The position numbers were made by a program, and so were the translations under genes. Of a stretch of DNA of 64,000 nucleotides, positions 7,627-17,175 are shown piece by piece. Every line of letters starts with the position of its first letter. Within the stretch, counting starts at the first letter, position 1. The notes beneath the pieces are model-generated. The model had not been told where the DNA came from. It saw only the letters and a list, made by a program, of their open reading frames with translations, and made no database searches. Source of the DNA: JBMOUD01 sp049319665 (GTDB lineage: Bacteria; Pseudomonadota; Gammaproteobacteria; Enterobacterales; Enterobacteriaceae); contig NZ_JBMOUD010000004.1 in assembly GCF_049319665.1 (NCBI RefSeq), forward strand, positions 310,001-374,000, given 5' to 3'.

Positions 7627-9072
7627 TTACGCCGTCCCGCCAACGGTCAGGCTATCTAGTTTCAGCGTTGGCTGGCCCACGCCAACGGGGACGCTTTGGC
7701 CCTCTTTGCCGCAAACGCCCACGCCTTTGTCTAGCGCCAGGTCATTACCAACCATCGAGATTTGCTGCATCGCTTCAATACCGGAGCCAATCAAGGTTGC
7801 GCCTTTCACCGGTTTGGTGATGCGCCCTTTCTCAATCAGGTAAGCTTCTGAGGTGGAGAATACGAATTTCCCGGAAGTGATATCTACCTGACCACCGCCG
7901 AAGTTTGGTGCATATAATCCATACTCAACGCTGCTGATAATCTCTTCTGGCGTTGATTTACCACCTAACATATAGGTGTTAGTCATGCGCGGCATCGGCA
8001 GGTGCGCGTAAGATTCGCGGCGACCGTTACCGGTTGGCGCTAATCCCATCAAGCGGGCGTTTAGTTTATCCTGAATAAAACCTTTCAATATGCCGTTTTC
8101 AATCAGCACGTTGTATTGGCCAGGTACACCTTCATCGTCGATGGCCAGCGAACCGCGAAGACCAGGTAACGTGCCATCATCAACTACCGTGCACAGCTCA
8201 GAAGATACCAGCTGGCCCACTTGTCCGCTGAAAATAGAGGTGCCGCGGCGGTTAAAATCACCTTCCAAACCATGCCCAACCGCTTCATGCAGCAATACAC
8301 CTGGCCAGCCAGCGCCCAGTACAACCGGCATCGCGCCAGCAGGGGCTGCGACCGCAGACAGATTAAGCAGCGCCATACGCACAGCGTCACGGGCGAAATT
8401 ATCCGCGCGAACTTCACCGTTTTCATTTTCGAGGAAGAAATCGTAACCGTAACGTCCGCCACCGCCGCTGGAACCACGCTCACGACGACCATCTTCTTCC
8501 ACCAGTACACTGACTGACAGACGGACCAAAGGACGAATATCGGCTGCCAACGTACCGTCAGTTGCCGCGACCAATACCGACTCGTACACACCGGTAATAC
8601 TGGCACTGACTTCCTGCACTCGCTTGTCAGCAGCACGCGCGACTCTATCTACCCGGTGCAATAAGTCGATTTTCTCTTCACGCGACAGGCTTTGTAGCGG
8701 ATCGAGTACCGGATAAAGCGCCTGATAACCAATTTCACCCAGCGTACGGGTTTTACCATCGCCTTGCTCGCGCACAATGCTGCGTGCTGCGGTGGCACTT
8801 TGTTGTAGCGCATTCAGGGTAATCTGGTCAGCATAAGCGAAACCGGTTTTTTCACCGCTGATGGCACGTACGCCAACGCCTTGGTCGATGTTATAGGAGC
8901 CGTTTTTGATTATGCTATCTTCAATTACCCAGGATTCGTTGAAACTGGATTGAAAATAGAGATCTGCATAGTCGAGACGACGCTCAGTCAACTGACCTAG
9001 TACCGAAAACAGATCTTGATGACTCAGATTATTAGCAGTTAGTAACCGCTCACTGACTAAGGCCAGACTCAT
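7627..9072 (-). CDS. tldD: Metalloprotease TldD
   Basis: Zinc protease subunit that works with TldE/PmbA (not in this window) to degrade peptides and process microcin B17 or CcdA-like substrates; 481 aa, identical in length to E. coli TldD. The zinc-binding HEAVGH lies at residues 262-267, within the conserved GWPGVLLHEAVGHGLEGDF region. The C-terminus ends QPTLKLDSLTVGGTA, as in the family. An in-frame extension upstream to 9126 exists but is rejected because MSLALVSERLL aligns with the known start and an AAGAGTGAAG ribosome site precedes it. It probably belongs to the same leftward operon as yhdP and rng. Confidence 0.95.
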   Translation of the reverse strand: MSLALVSERLLTANNLSHQDLFSVLGQLTERRLDYADLYFQSSFNESWVIEDSIIKNGSYNIDQGVGVRAISGEKTGFAYADQITLNALQQSATAARSIVREQGDGKTRTLGEIGYQALYPVLDPLQSLSREEKIDLLHRVDRVARAADKRVQEVSASITGVYESVLVAATDGTLAADIRPLVRLSVSVLVEEDGRRERGSSGGGGRYGYDFFLENENGEVRADNFARDAVRMALLNLSAVAAPAGAMPVVLGAGWPGVLLHEAVGHGLEGDFNRRGTSIFSGQVGQLVSSELCTVVDDGTLPGLRGSLAIDDEGVPGQYNVLIENGILKGFIQDKLNARLMGLAPTGNGRRESYAHLPMPRMTNTYMLGGKSTPEEIISSVEYGLYAPNFGGGQVDITSGKFVFSTSEAYLIEKGRITKPVKGATLIGSGIEAMQQISMVGNDLALDKGVGVCGKEGQSVPVGVGQPTLKLDSLTVGGTA

Positions 9073-9233
9073 AATATCTTCACTCTTTATAAGATGGATT
9101 TCCCCGACGGTTAACCCTCGGGTCACTCAATGCTTGTGGCTATTGCCGCCAGACTATCACAGCCAACACGCTGACACCCAGCGCAGTAATGCCGCACTAA
9201 TTTGAGATTGCGTGAGCGTGATGCCACATCAAC

Positions 9234-12200
9234 TTAATGCGCGGGAGCAGGCTGCGTTTTATGCTCATTTTTGTTGTCGTTTTTCGACTGGCGCAAAATT
9301 TCATGCACGTTTGGTTGCTCAATGCTACCGTCAATTTGATAACGAATAAGCGAGATTTTAGTCCACAGCGGCCCTAATACTTTCGTCGCAGCAAACACTG
9401 CCGCACCAACAATCGGATTAATTGCAAAGGCAGTCGCTACGCCAACCGTTGCTGAAATTTCCGGGGTGATCACCGCTTCCATATTCAGTCGACGATTAAC
9501 CAAATCGACACTGCCGTTCATCGCAATATCTGCCGCTAAACCGTCAACGAACAAATCGTCGGTATGTAATACGCCATCTTTAACCCACGCAGTGGATTTA
9601 ATCGAATCGTAATAGAAACCTTGACCAAAGGTATCACGGAAATCGAGCTGTAATTTACGTAACAACGCATCGAAGCTCACTAAACGCAACAGTTGACCTG
9701 CACGACCACCGCCCATGTCACTGATTTCCCCTTTGCCAAGCTGGCTTTTCAGCACGCCATTAAGAGTCTTAACATCAGGTTTCCACGGCGTATCTTTCCA
9801 ATGGAAATCAAAATCGAACGAGAAAGGCGAGTCTTTCAGGGGTGTTGTCACCCCAAAAAACGACGCCGCTTGTGCAATGTTGCCGCCGCTAAGCTTGCCT
9901 TTGATCCCGGTGCTATTGCCTTGACCGCTCTGTTTCCAATCGCCATCAATCACTAATTTAGCTTTGCCGGTATCCACCAGGCCATTGCGCAGCAGTAAAT
10001 TATCACCCTGCGGCGTCACATCGCCTTCAACACGGCGGAAATTCTGACCGAAGAACCAGCAGGATTCACAGCGAATGTTCAATGCAGGCCAGTTGGCAAA
10101 AGAAATCTTATTTGCAAACGGGTTGCGCCCTGATGGACTTGCCGCTGCATTGTCAGTGCTACTGCTCCATTGCGGATTAAAGTAGAGATAGTGCAAGGTA
10201 GCCAGCCACGGACCATTGTCATTCATATCCAGCGTGCCGTTTATCTCTTTCCCTTTCGCACTGATCGACAAACCTTTATCGGTTTGAATGGCTTGCAGCA
10301 TCAGTTGATTCCAGGCCTGCCCGCCAATACTCAAACGTGGCGTGGTTAAGGTCATTTGATGCGGGAAGCCAAACCCAACGGCATGATTATTTTCTTTTTT
10401 GCTCTCTTTACGGCTCTTTTTCACACCTTCAGACAGCAATGTCTTATCAGGAGACAGCGTTTTGTCTGGGGACAGCAGTGCCAGCCAGTTTTCACCGTCT
10501 AAGGCTGGAAGCGCTAGCGTCATGCTGCTGGTAGCAGGCAGAGCCGGCGTTTTTGAGGTTTCTGCCTGCCAGGCTGCACGATCCAACGTCAGAGTCTTGC
10601 CCAGCAGCCAGCGGCTATTGAAGCGGTTCTTGCCCGCCAGAACACCACTCAGTGTGAAGCTATGCAAATCGCCATCGGCCTTAATATTAAGCGGCAATGA
10701 ACGCCCCGCCTTTTTATCTAAAGGCTCAGGTAAGTGACTACTTACATTCTTAAGATCAGCGTCTACTGATACTTTATAATTTGGCGTTCCCTTATGCGGC
10801 AATGAGATATCAACATTACCAGTCCAGCTCGTATCACCACTCAATTTTTCAGCCGCAGCGGGTGGCACACCCGGCAGTTTTCCAGGTTGCCAATTGCCAT
10901 TTAGACCAACCTGAATAGTATAATTATCAGGGAGTTCCGTCGTTTTAAATTGAATATTTAGCGATTGTCCCAGCCAATTAGCCGTCATCTGATTACTTTG
11001 CAGATTGCCATTATCGAAGCTGAATTGCCCATTGAGGTGCTCAATTTGGCTTTCCAGCGGCTTAATGAACAAGCTGTTATCGTTAAGTGCCACTTCACCA
11101 CTGGCTTTAACTTGTTCGCCATCCAGTGGTATATCAAGATGTAAGCGACCACTAACATTATTACCAATTTGTAATTCCTGCAGCGCACCGCCAAGCGTGT
11201 CATGCAACGGCGTTTGCATAAAGTAATCGCCAATGGCTTTCCCTGCCCCCTGAATATCAGCATCAATAAGCAGCTTCTCTTTCGAGTAGTCAGGAATATT
11301 CGCGACGACATTGTTACCATCCGCCTCACCCAACTTGATATGAGGCGCTTTCATAAATAAACCATCGTTGAGGAAATCGAGGTCTATATCCAGATTGGTG
11401 AGCGCTGGCCATGTTGGTTCGAACTGGAAGGTCGAGTGACGCAATGGCACCCACACTTCAAACTGTCCTTCGTTATGCAGGAAAGGAAAATCATGCGGAT
11501 TACCATTAAAGGTCAACGTCGCGTTGTCTACCTGCCCAGCTTGAATAGACGAGCTCAGATAATCGACCAGATGTTTCCCCATAAAGTGTTCAGGGAAGTA
11601 ACGCCATGATTGGCCAGCATCGTATAAACGGATACCCGATAAAATATTCAACCATGGCTGACCGTTGGCGGGATGCTGGTAAGTAAAATCGCCATGCGCC
11701 CACAGCGCCTTAGCTCGTACATCAATGCCTTTAGCCCACAGCGACCAGCCATCCTGATTGTTACTCCAATCAAAGGTGCCACTGGCCTGACTCACCTCAA
11801 GTGGCGCACGGAACATGCCTTCATAAGGCAATTGGCTATCTTGCAGACCAATCGTCAAGCGTCCGCGAGGTACGCTGCCGCTAAGCGTACCGCTAAAATG
11901 ATTTACCCCCGGCAATAATTGCCATTGGTTCCAGCTTACATCGTGCCAGCTGCTATCAAAACGCGTCCGTTCGGGCTGTTGCAGCGGAATGTCCAACGCC
12001 AATTTATCGATAGTGCCGCGCGGCTGTAGATCATGCCAACGCTCTAGCAATGCTGGCGTCAGGTATGAAATTGTCGGGATCAGTGGCCCGATACGTTCTA
12101 ACTGAATGTTATGCCCACGCAGGCGCAATTCTTCTTGGCTCGATGGCCCGAGGAACTGTTTATTTTCCGGCAAATAAAGTGCACTTAATGATCCCTGTGG

Positions 12201-13133
12201 CCAGGCTATACCATCAGTTTTAAGATTAAGCTGTGGAATATCAATTTGATAACCACTATCTTGTCGTTTACCGTGCAAGGTCAGATCATCAACATCTAAA
12301 CGGTGTTGCGCATCGCCAATTGCCCAGGTCGCCGCGCCTTGTTTAATCTGCATATCACCAGAAAACACTTCGCCATCGCGTAATGTCAGCCAGGCAGCCA
12401 GACTAAAATCAGCACTTTCGAGTCCAGTATTGCTGCGCAGTAAACGACTAAACCAAGGTTTCATATCAATATCATCGGCTTGCAGGTAAATTTTGCCGTT
12501 ATTGAGTAAACCATTGGTGTCATTCAAATCCATACGGATCTGCACAACGCCGTGCTGGCCATTAAAGCTCGACAGACCAAGCTGGCCTTCTGCCCGATGG
12601 CGATTAGGAGAGTTCAACCAAGTGAGCTGAGGAATATCAAATTCGGCGCGAGGGCCGGAGGGCGTAAGAAAAGTAATGCGGCTGTTACGCAGATCGAAAT
12701 GGTCGACCTGCTTTAAAAAGATATCGCTAATACGGTTGGCTTGGATACCTTGGCCTTTCTTAGAGCCATCACCCAGATCCGAATTCAGATCCAGTTGCAG
12801 GTTATAAAACGTGAGATCACGAAACTGCCAGCGCATATGTAGCAATGACTGCCAGATATCTAGCGCTAGCGTCACGCGTTCAACTTTCCAGGCAGCTTCC
12901 GGCATGGAAACGGCTATATTTTTGACTTCAAGCGTCGGACCAAAGGTTTGCCAGCCGCCATCGATTTGTTCAACGCTGATTGGTACACCGGTAGCCGATT
13001 GCAACTGTGCAACAATTTGCGTTTGAAAACGGTTCAATTGAGGCAACGCCAGACGTAAGCCACTGACCAACAACGCAACAATAACCACGATTGTCGCGAA
13101 ACTGATTAATAGTATCCCAGGCAGTCGCCTCAC
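9234..13133 (-). CDS. yhdP: YhdP, AsmA-like envelope phospholipid transporter
   Basis: Very large inner-membrane-anchored periplasmic bridge protein, 1299 aa with the start chosen (E. coli 1266). One N-terminal membrane helix (residues about 6-28) is followed by a long beta-rich region of repeating AsmA/TamB-type segments. The conserved C-terminal part includes FDALLRKLQLDFRD and AVITPEISATVGVATAFAI. In E. coli, YhdP with TamB and YdbH moves phospholipids to the outer membrane. I chose a GTG start at 13133 because AAGGAG lies 7 bp before it and the product begins VRRLPGILL, as in relatives; upstream ATGs at 13187 and 13154 lack this. A lysine/serine-rich linker lies near residue 905. Confidence 0.93.
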   Translation of the reverse strand: MRRLPGILLISFATIVVIVALLVSGLRLALPQLNRFQTQIVAQLQSATGVPISVEQIDGGWQTFGPTLEVKNIAVSMPEAAWKVERVTLALDIWQSLLHMRWQFRDLTFYNLQLDLNSDLGDGSKKGQGIQANRISDIFLKQVDHFDLRNSRITFLTPSGPRAEFDIPQLTWLNSPNRHRAEGQLGLSSFNGQHGVVQIRMDLNDTNGLLNNGKIYLQADDIDMKPWFSRLLRSNTGLESADFSLAAWLTLRDGEVFSGDMQIKQGAATWAIGDAQHRLDVDDLTLHGKRQDSGYQIDIPQLNLKTDGIAWPQGSLSALYLPENKQFLGPSSQEELRLRGHNIQLERIGPLIPTISYLTPALLERWHDLQPRGTIDKLALDIPLQQPERTRFDSSWHDVSWNQWQLLPGVNHFSGTLSGSVPRGRLTIGLQDSQLPYEGMFRAPLEVSQASGTFDWSNNQDGWSLWAKGIDVRAKALWAHGDFTYQHPANGQPWLNILSGIRLYDAGQSWRYFPEHFMGKHLVDYLSSSIQAGQVDNATLTFNGNPHDFPFLHNEGQFEVWVPLRHSTFQFEPTWPALTNLDIDLDFLNDGLFMKAPHIKLGEADGNNVVANIPDYSKEKLLIDADIQGAGKAIGDYFMQTPLHDTLGGALQELQIGNNVSGRLHLDIPLDGEQVKASGEVALNDNSLFIKPLESQIEHLNGQFSFDNGNLQSNQMTANWLGQSLNIQFKTTELPDNYTIQVGLNGNWQPGKLPGVPPAAAEKLSGDTSWTGNVDISLPHKGTPNYKVSVDADLKNVSSHLPEPLDKKAGRSLPLNIKADGDLHSFTLSGVLAGKNRFNSRWLLGKTLTLDRAAWQAETSKTPALPATSSMTLALPALDGENWLALLSPDKTLSPDKTLLSEGVKKSRKESKKENNHAVGFGFPHQMTLTTPRLSIGGQAWNQLMLQAIQTDKGLSISAKGKEINGTLDMNDNGPWLATLHYLYFNPQWSSSTDNAAASPSGRNPFANKISFANWPALNIRCESCWFFGQNFRRVEGDVTPQGDNLLLRNGLVDTGKAKLVIDGDWKQSGQGNSTGIKGKLSGGNIAQAASFFGVTTPLKDSPFSFDFDFHWKDTPWKPDVKTLNGVLKSQLGKGEISDMGGGRAGQLLRLVSFDALLRKLQLDFRDTFGQGFYYDSIKSTAWVKDGVLHTDDLFVDGLAADIAMNGSVDLVNRRLNMEAVITPEISATVGVATAFAINPIVGAAVFAATKVLGPLWTKISLIRYQIDGSIEQPNVHEILRQSKNDNKNEHKTQPAPAH

Positions 13134-13303
13134 ACCTCTCTCCTTGTATTCCATTCTACGCGCTAAACGCGTCAGCGCAGACCGCAATGGAAACGCCGAA
13201 TTTCGTTTAAATTACCTGCACGGCAGGACAAAGGCTAATGGACAACGAGATAGAACCACAAAGTCTTTAGCTAAACGCCATAACGATCTTACATTATACG
13301 CAA

Positions 13304-14773
13304 TTACATCATGACAACGTCGAACTGCTCTTGGCTATAAAGCGGCTCAATTTGCACTTTAACCTGTTTTCCAACGAATATTTCGACTTCTGCCAGCGCA
13401 TGAGACTCTTCACTTTTCAGTGCCTCTCCTACCGCTACAGACGCATAAACCAAGAAACGATCGGTATCATAAGCATGATGTACCCGCACGATTTCTCGTA
13501 AAATCTCATAACAAACCGTTTCGACACTTTTTACCGTGCCACGTGCGTGACAAGTTGGACAATCAACACATAGAACATGTTCCACACTTTCACGCGTTCT
13601 TTTGCGAGTCATCTCTACCAAGCCCAACGCAGAGAAACCATGAATCCCGGTTTTTACTCGATCTTTCGATAGTGCGACTTCTAATGAGTGCAGCACACGA
13701 CGGCGATGCTCTTCATTAGCCATATCAATAAAATCAATAATGATAATACCGCCAAGGTTGCGCAAACGCAGTTGACGAGCAATCGCCTGTGTGGCTTCGG
13801 TATTGGTATTAAAAATGGTTTCTTCAAGGTTACGATGACCAACAAACGCCCCAGTATTGATATCAATCGTGGTCATGGCTTCGGTTTGGTCGATGATCAA
13901 ATAACCGCCAGATTTCAGCTCAACTTTACGTTCCAGTGCCCGCTGAATTTCGTTTTCGACATCATAGAGATCAAAAATCGGCTGCTTACCGCTGTAATGC
14001 TCAAGCTTAGCGGTCATCTCAGGAATATATTCGCCGGTAAACTCCACCAGAGATTCATACGTTTGGCGAGAATCGACGCGGATTCGATCCAGCGATTCGC
14101 CAGCAAAGTCGCGCAAAATACGGTGCGCTAGCGCGAGCTCACCGTAAAGCTTACATTTAGTTTTATTGCGACGCTTGCGTTCCATAACTTTGGTCCACAA
14201 ACGTTTAAGAAAAGCCGCATCCTGAGATAACTCTTCTTCGCCAATGCCTTCTGCAGCAGTGCGAATAATATAGCCCCCGTGCTCATCACAATAAGCAGCG
14301 ACCGTCTTTTTCAGACGCTCACGCTCGGCTTCGCTTTCGATACGTTGCGATACGCCTACATGCGATGCGCCAGGCATAAACACCAGATAACGGGAAGGCA
14401 GAGTAATATCTGTGGTGAGTCGCGCGCCCTTTGTACCCAGAGGATCTTTAACCACCTGAACCATTAAGTCCTGGCCTTGGTGTACTAACTCGACGATATC
14501 GCGAACATTAAAGTTTTTTTGCTCATCGCGGGCAACGCATTCGGTATGTGGCATGATATCGGAGGCATGTAAAAATGCGGCTTTATCCAAGCCAATATCA
14601 ACAAAGGCGGCCTGCATTCCGGGCAACACACGGCTAACGCGGCCTTTGTAGATGTTTCCTGCTATACCGCGCTTAGCTTCACGTTCAATGTGGATCTCTT
14701 GCAAAATACCGCCGTCGATATAAGCCACTCGGGTTTCTGACGGGGTGACATTCACTAATAACTCAGCTGTCAT
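13304..14773 (-). CDS. rng: Ribonuclease G
   Basis: Endoribonuclease of the RNase E/G family that matures the 5' end of 16S rRNA and cleaves some mRNAs; 489 aa, exactly the E. coli length. An S1 RNA-binding domain spans residues about 35-130 (GNIYKGRVSRVLPGMQAAFVD). The 5'-sensor and catalytic DNase I-like regions follow, with the magnesium-binding TVDINTGAF-type motif here as TIDINTGAFVGHRN. The zinc-link cysteines lie in CVDCPTCHARG near residue 405. Its ATG overlaps the maf stop by 4 bp (ATGA), showing translational coupling. Confidence 0.97.
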   Translation of the reverse strand: MTAELLVNVTPSETRVAYIDGGILQEIHIEREAKRGIAGNIYKGRVSRVLPGMQAAFVDIGLDKAAFLHASDIMPHTECVARDEQKNFNVRDIVELVHQGQDLMVQVVKDPLGTKGARLTTDITLPSRYLVFMPGASHVGVSQRIESEAERERLKKTVAAYCDEHGGYIIRTAAEGIGEEELSQDAAFLKRLWTKVMERKRRNKTKCKLYGELALAHRILRDFAGESLDRIRVDSRQTYESLVEFTGEYIPEMTAKLEHYSGKQPIFDLYDVENEIQRALERKVELKSGGYLIIDQTEAMTTIDINTGAFVGHRNLEETIFNTNTEATQAIARQLRLRNLGGIIIIDFIDMANEEHRRRVLHSLEVALSKDRVKTGIHGFSALGLVEMTRKRTRESVEHVLCVDCPTCHARGTVKSVETVCYEILREIVRVHHAYDTDRFLVYASVAVGEALKSEESHALAEVEIFVGKQVKVQIEPLYSQEQFDVVMM

Positions 14774-15357
14774 GTAGGTTCCTTATTATCGCGCAATGCC
14801 ACAAAACTACGAAACAGCTCTTGGGTTTCTACCAACGGTAGCCCAACGACTGCGTAGTAACTGCCGCAAATCTCCCGGACAAAACATCCACCTTTGCCTT
14901 GAATCCCATAGGCTCCGGCTTTATCCATCGGCTCACCGCTAGAAATATAATGTTGAATATCATCGGTTGATAACAACCGAAACGTTACATCGGTCACCAC
15001 CAACGAACTAAGATGGTGCTGGCGGTCAGCAAAACAAATCGCCGTCATCACCTGATGCTGCTGCCCAGAAAGCGCTGACAACATCTCGGCAGCCTGCTGA
15101 GTATCTTGCGGTTTTTCCAGCACTCGGCCATCTAATACCACTATAGTATCTGCGCCGAGTACCGGTAAATTTTCTGGCGCAACGTTCACACCTGCCTGCG
15201 CTTTATCTCTCGCTAATCGCTGTACATATTCAGCGGGCGTTTCGCTCTCCTGGCGTTGTTCTTCAACATCAGTCACCAGCCGTTCAAAAGGAATATCCAA
15301 TAGAGCGAGTAACTCACGGCGACGAGGAGAGGCGGAGGCAAGATAAAGTTGGGTCAT
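14770..15357 (-). CDS. maf: Maf-family nucleotide pyrophosphatase (YhdE)
   Basis: Cytoplasmic dTTP/UTP pyrophosphatase that hydrolyses non-canonical or excess nucleotides, 195 aa. SASPRRRELL near residue 8 is the phosphate-binding loop, GADTIVVLDG holds the catalytic aspartate, and DKAGAYGIQGKGG is the family signature. The start at 15357 (MTQLYLASAS) matches E. coli YhdE; an ATG 21 bp upstream would overlap mreD and is less likely. It lies between mreD (7 bp gap) and rng (4 bp overlap), the classic mre-maf-rng order. Confidence 0.94.
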   Translation of the reverse strand: MTQLYLASASPRRRELLALLDIPFERLVTDVEEQRQESETPAEYVQRLARDKAQAGVNVAPENLPVLGADTIVVLDGRVLEKPQDTQQAAEMLSALSGQQHQVMTAICFADRQHHLSSLVVTDVTFRLLSTDDIQHYISSGEPMDKAGAYGIQGKGGCFVREICGSYYAVVGLPLVETQELFRSFVALRDNKEPT

Positions 15358-15364
15358 GGTTTTC

Positions 15365-15853
15365 TCATTGAACGGCAAACTGACGGCGGATTTTACGCAT
15401 GAGCAAAAATAGCCACGGCCACAGTACGCCGTCTACCAGACTGCTCCAAAATATTTGTGGGCGGAACGAAACATTGATCACGATAAATTCTGCCCAGAAG
15501 ACAATGAAATTCACTGCCATCGAAATCAGCATGACGATCAACGCCTGTTGCCACAGCGCCATATTACGAAATAGTTGGAATTTAAAAGCGACCAGATAAG
15601 CGGTAATAGCAAACGCCAACGCACGTACACCAAGCGTTGAGCCTAGCACCAGATCCATGAAGAAACCGGCAGAAAAACCGGTACCTACATTAACCCGATG
15701 CGGTAATGCCATTACCCAATAAATTAAGATCAGCATTAGCCAAGATGGCCGGAACATATACAACTGTTCCGGCCAAGGCATTATCTGTAACAACATGGCT
15801 ATCAAGAATGATAGCCAGATTATCCAGCGCCCGTGGCTGCGATAGCCATTCAT
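15365..15853 (-). CDS. mreD: Rod shape-determining membrane protein MreD
   Basis: Integral inner-membrane protein of the cell-wall elongation machine, 162 aa with five to six membrane helices. It has the family's RPSWLMLILIYWVMALPHRVN and FFMDLVLGSTLG regions. It acts with MreB and MreC to hold the elongasome in rod-shaped cells. Its ATG overlaps the mreC stop by 4 bp, so mreC and mreD are translationally coupled. Confidence 0.96.
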   Translation of the reverse strand: MNGYRSHGRWIIWLSFLIAMLLQIMPWPEQLYMFRPSWLMLILIYWVMALPHRVNVGTGFSAGFFMDLVLGSTLGVRALAFAITAYLVAFKFQLFRNMALWQQALIVMLISMAVNFIVFWAEFIVINVSFRPQIFWSSLVDGVLWPWLFLLMRKIRRQFAVQ

Positions 15854-16941
15854 TGTGTCCCTCCCGAGGAAGGTTCTGAGGACACCGTTGAACGAGACTC
15901 TGGTTTCCTTGCTGTATGTTTGCGTACCGGTTTTTCAGTCTTCGGTTTAGCAGCAGGGTCCGTTGCAACTGGCGTAGTTACCGTGCCGGTTGCCGGAGCA
16001 GGAATGGGTGCCGGAGGTCCCATATCGCCAGGAGGCGGCAAAACCTGCGGCATCATTTGGCTCAAACGCTCATTGGCAACGCGATGCACATCTTCTGGCG
16101 ACATAGGTTTGTCACCATTACGATCGGAACCCCACAGTAGCAGCAGGTAACGTAAACGCTGCAAACCGGCCGTCGGGCGTGCCTGAATTACCGTATAGGC
16201 TCGTTGGTTGTCCACTTTTACAGAGGAAACAACGGCAACCGGATAACCCTCAGGGAAGCGTCCTCCCAAACCCGAGGTGACTAATACATCACCAACACGA
16301 ATATCAGTATTTGCTGGCAGATGTTCTAATTGCAAATCATCAGAACAACCGCTGCCTGCTGCAATAACACGGATATCATTACGTAATACTTGAATCGGAA
16401 TGGCATGAGATGCATCGCAAATCAGCAAGACTCGGCTGGTAATAGCGCCGACAGCAACAACCTGGCCGACCACACCTTTATCACTGATCACTGGCTGACC
16501 AACGAACACGCCGTTGTTGCTGCCTTTATCAATGACAACTTGATCGCTGTAGGGGTCGTTGCTGGTGGAAAGTACCTGTGCCACCATTTTGTGCTCGTCT
16601 TGACGCAATGGCGAACCCAGCAGTTCACGCAGACGGGCATTCTCTTGTTTAAATTGTCCCAGCAATTGCAGATCGCTGTTTTTTAGCATCAATTCTTGAC
16701 GCAAAGCGCGATTCTCAAGCTCAAGCTGTTGGCGTGATGCAAAAGTATTGGAAATATTATCCAAAAACTCACGCGGGGCATTAGACAAGAAATAGAAAGG
16801 GCTAACGGCAGTATCCATATAACTACGGATCTTAACGAATGCACCTACTTTAATATCGGCAAATATCAGGACAATGGCTGTGAGAATAGCCAAAAAAAGT
16901 CGCAGTTGCAGAGAAGGGCCTCTGCTAAAAATAGGCTTCAT
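15850..16941 (-). CDS. mreC: Rod shape-determining protein MreC
   Basis: Bitopic inner-membrane protein with a large periplasmic part that scaffolds the elongasome, 363 aa with start MKPIFSRGPSLQ (E. coli 367). A membrane helix lies at residues about 12-32. A coiled coil follows at about 70-110 (QLELENRALRQELMLK), then the two beta-barrel domains up to about 275 (RPTAGLQRLRYLLLLWG). The C-terminal tail is a Pro/Ala/Lys-rich low-complexity stretch, which varies freely in this family. A frame extending to 17019 is rejected: its extra residues have no family match. Confidence 0.96.
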   Translation of the reverse strand: MKPIFSRGPSLQLRLFLAILTAIVLIFADIKVGAFVKIRSYMDTAVSPFYFLSNAPREFLDNISNTFASRQQLELENRALRQELMLKNSDLQLLGQFKQENARLRELLGSPLRQDEHKMVAQVLSTSNDPYSDQVVIDKGSNNGVFVGQPVISDKGVVGQVVAVGAITSRVLLICDASHAIPIQVLRNDIRVIAAGSGCSDDLQLEHLPANTDIRVGDVLVTSGLGGRFPEGYPVAVVSSVKVDNQRAYTVIQARPTAGLQRLRYLLLLWGSDRNGDKPMSPEDVHRVANERLSQMMPQVLPPPGDMGPPAPIPAPATGTVTTPVATDPAAKPKTEKPVRKHTARKPESRSTVSSEPSSGGTQ

Positions 16942-17037
16942 AAAATATGCGAGTTCCTCGGCAACAGAAGGTTTCCGCCAATCAATAGAGAAAGACTCAC
17001 CCGAGAGGCAAAGCAGCAAATGATAAAGATCGCGCAG

Positions 17038-17097
17038 CTGTCTGAATCATCACTTATCCAAGACATTCATTATCAAGGATAGCAATTATTCAGACAG
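17038..17097 (-). promoter_or_regulatory. Long inverted repeat between mreB and mreC
   Basis: CTGTCTGAAT (17038-17047) and ATTCAGACAG (17088-17097) are perfect 10-bp arms around an inner TTATCC/GGATAA pairing. The 234-bp gap between mreB and mreC could therefore fold into one long leader hairpin. It has no T-run, so it is not a simple terminator; it may tune mreCD expression relative to mreB or protect the mRNA. Confidence 0.45.
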
Positions 17098-17175
17098 TGC
17101 TCGACATATCTAGGTATGTCACTGCGGCCGTTAAACGAGCAGCTTTACCAGACGGGTCTTACCTTCCACGGCAGA

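Noticed and set aside
13134..13187. Longer N-terminus for YhdP
   Set aside because: The extra residues do not match the family, and the GTG at 13133 has a strong ribosome site.
13688..14131. 147-codon plus-strand frame opposite rng
   Set aside because: Shadow of rng with no recognisable domain.
16942..17019. Longer N-terminus for MreC
   Set aside because: MreC proteins begin MKPIFSRGPSLQ, which starts at 16941.
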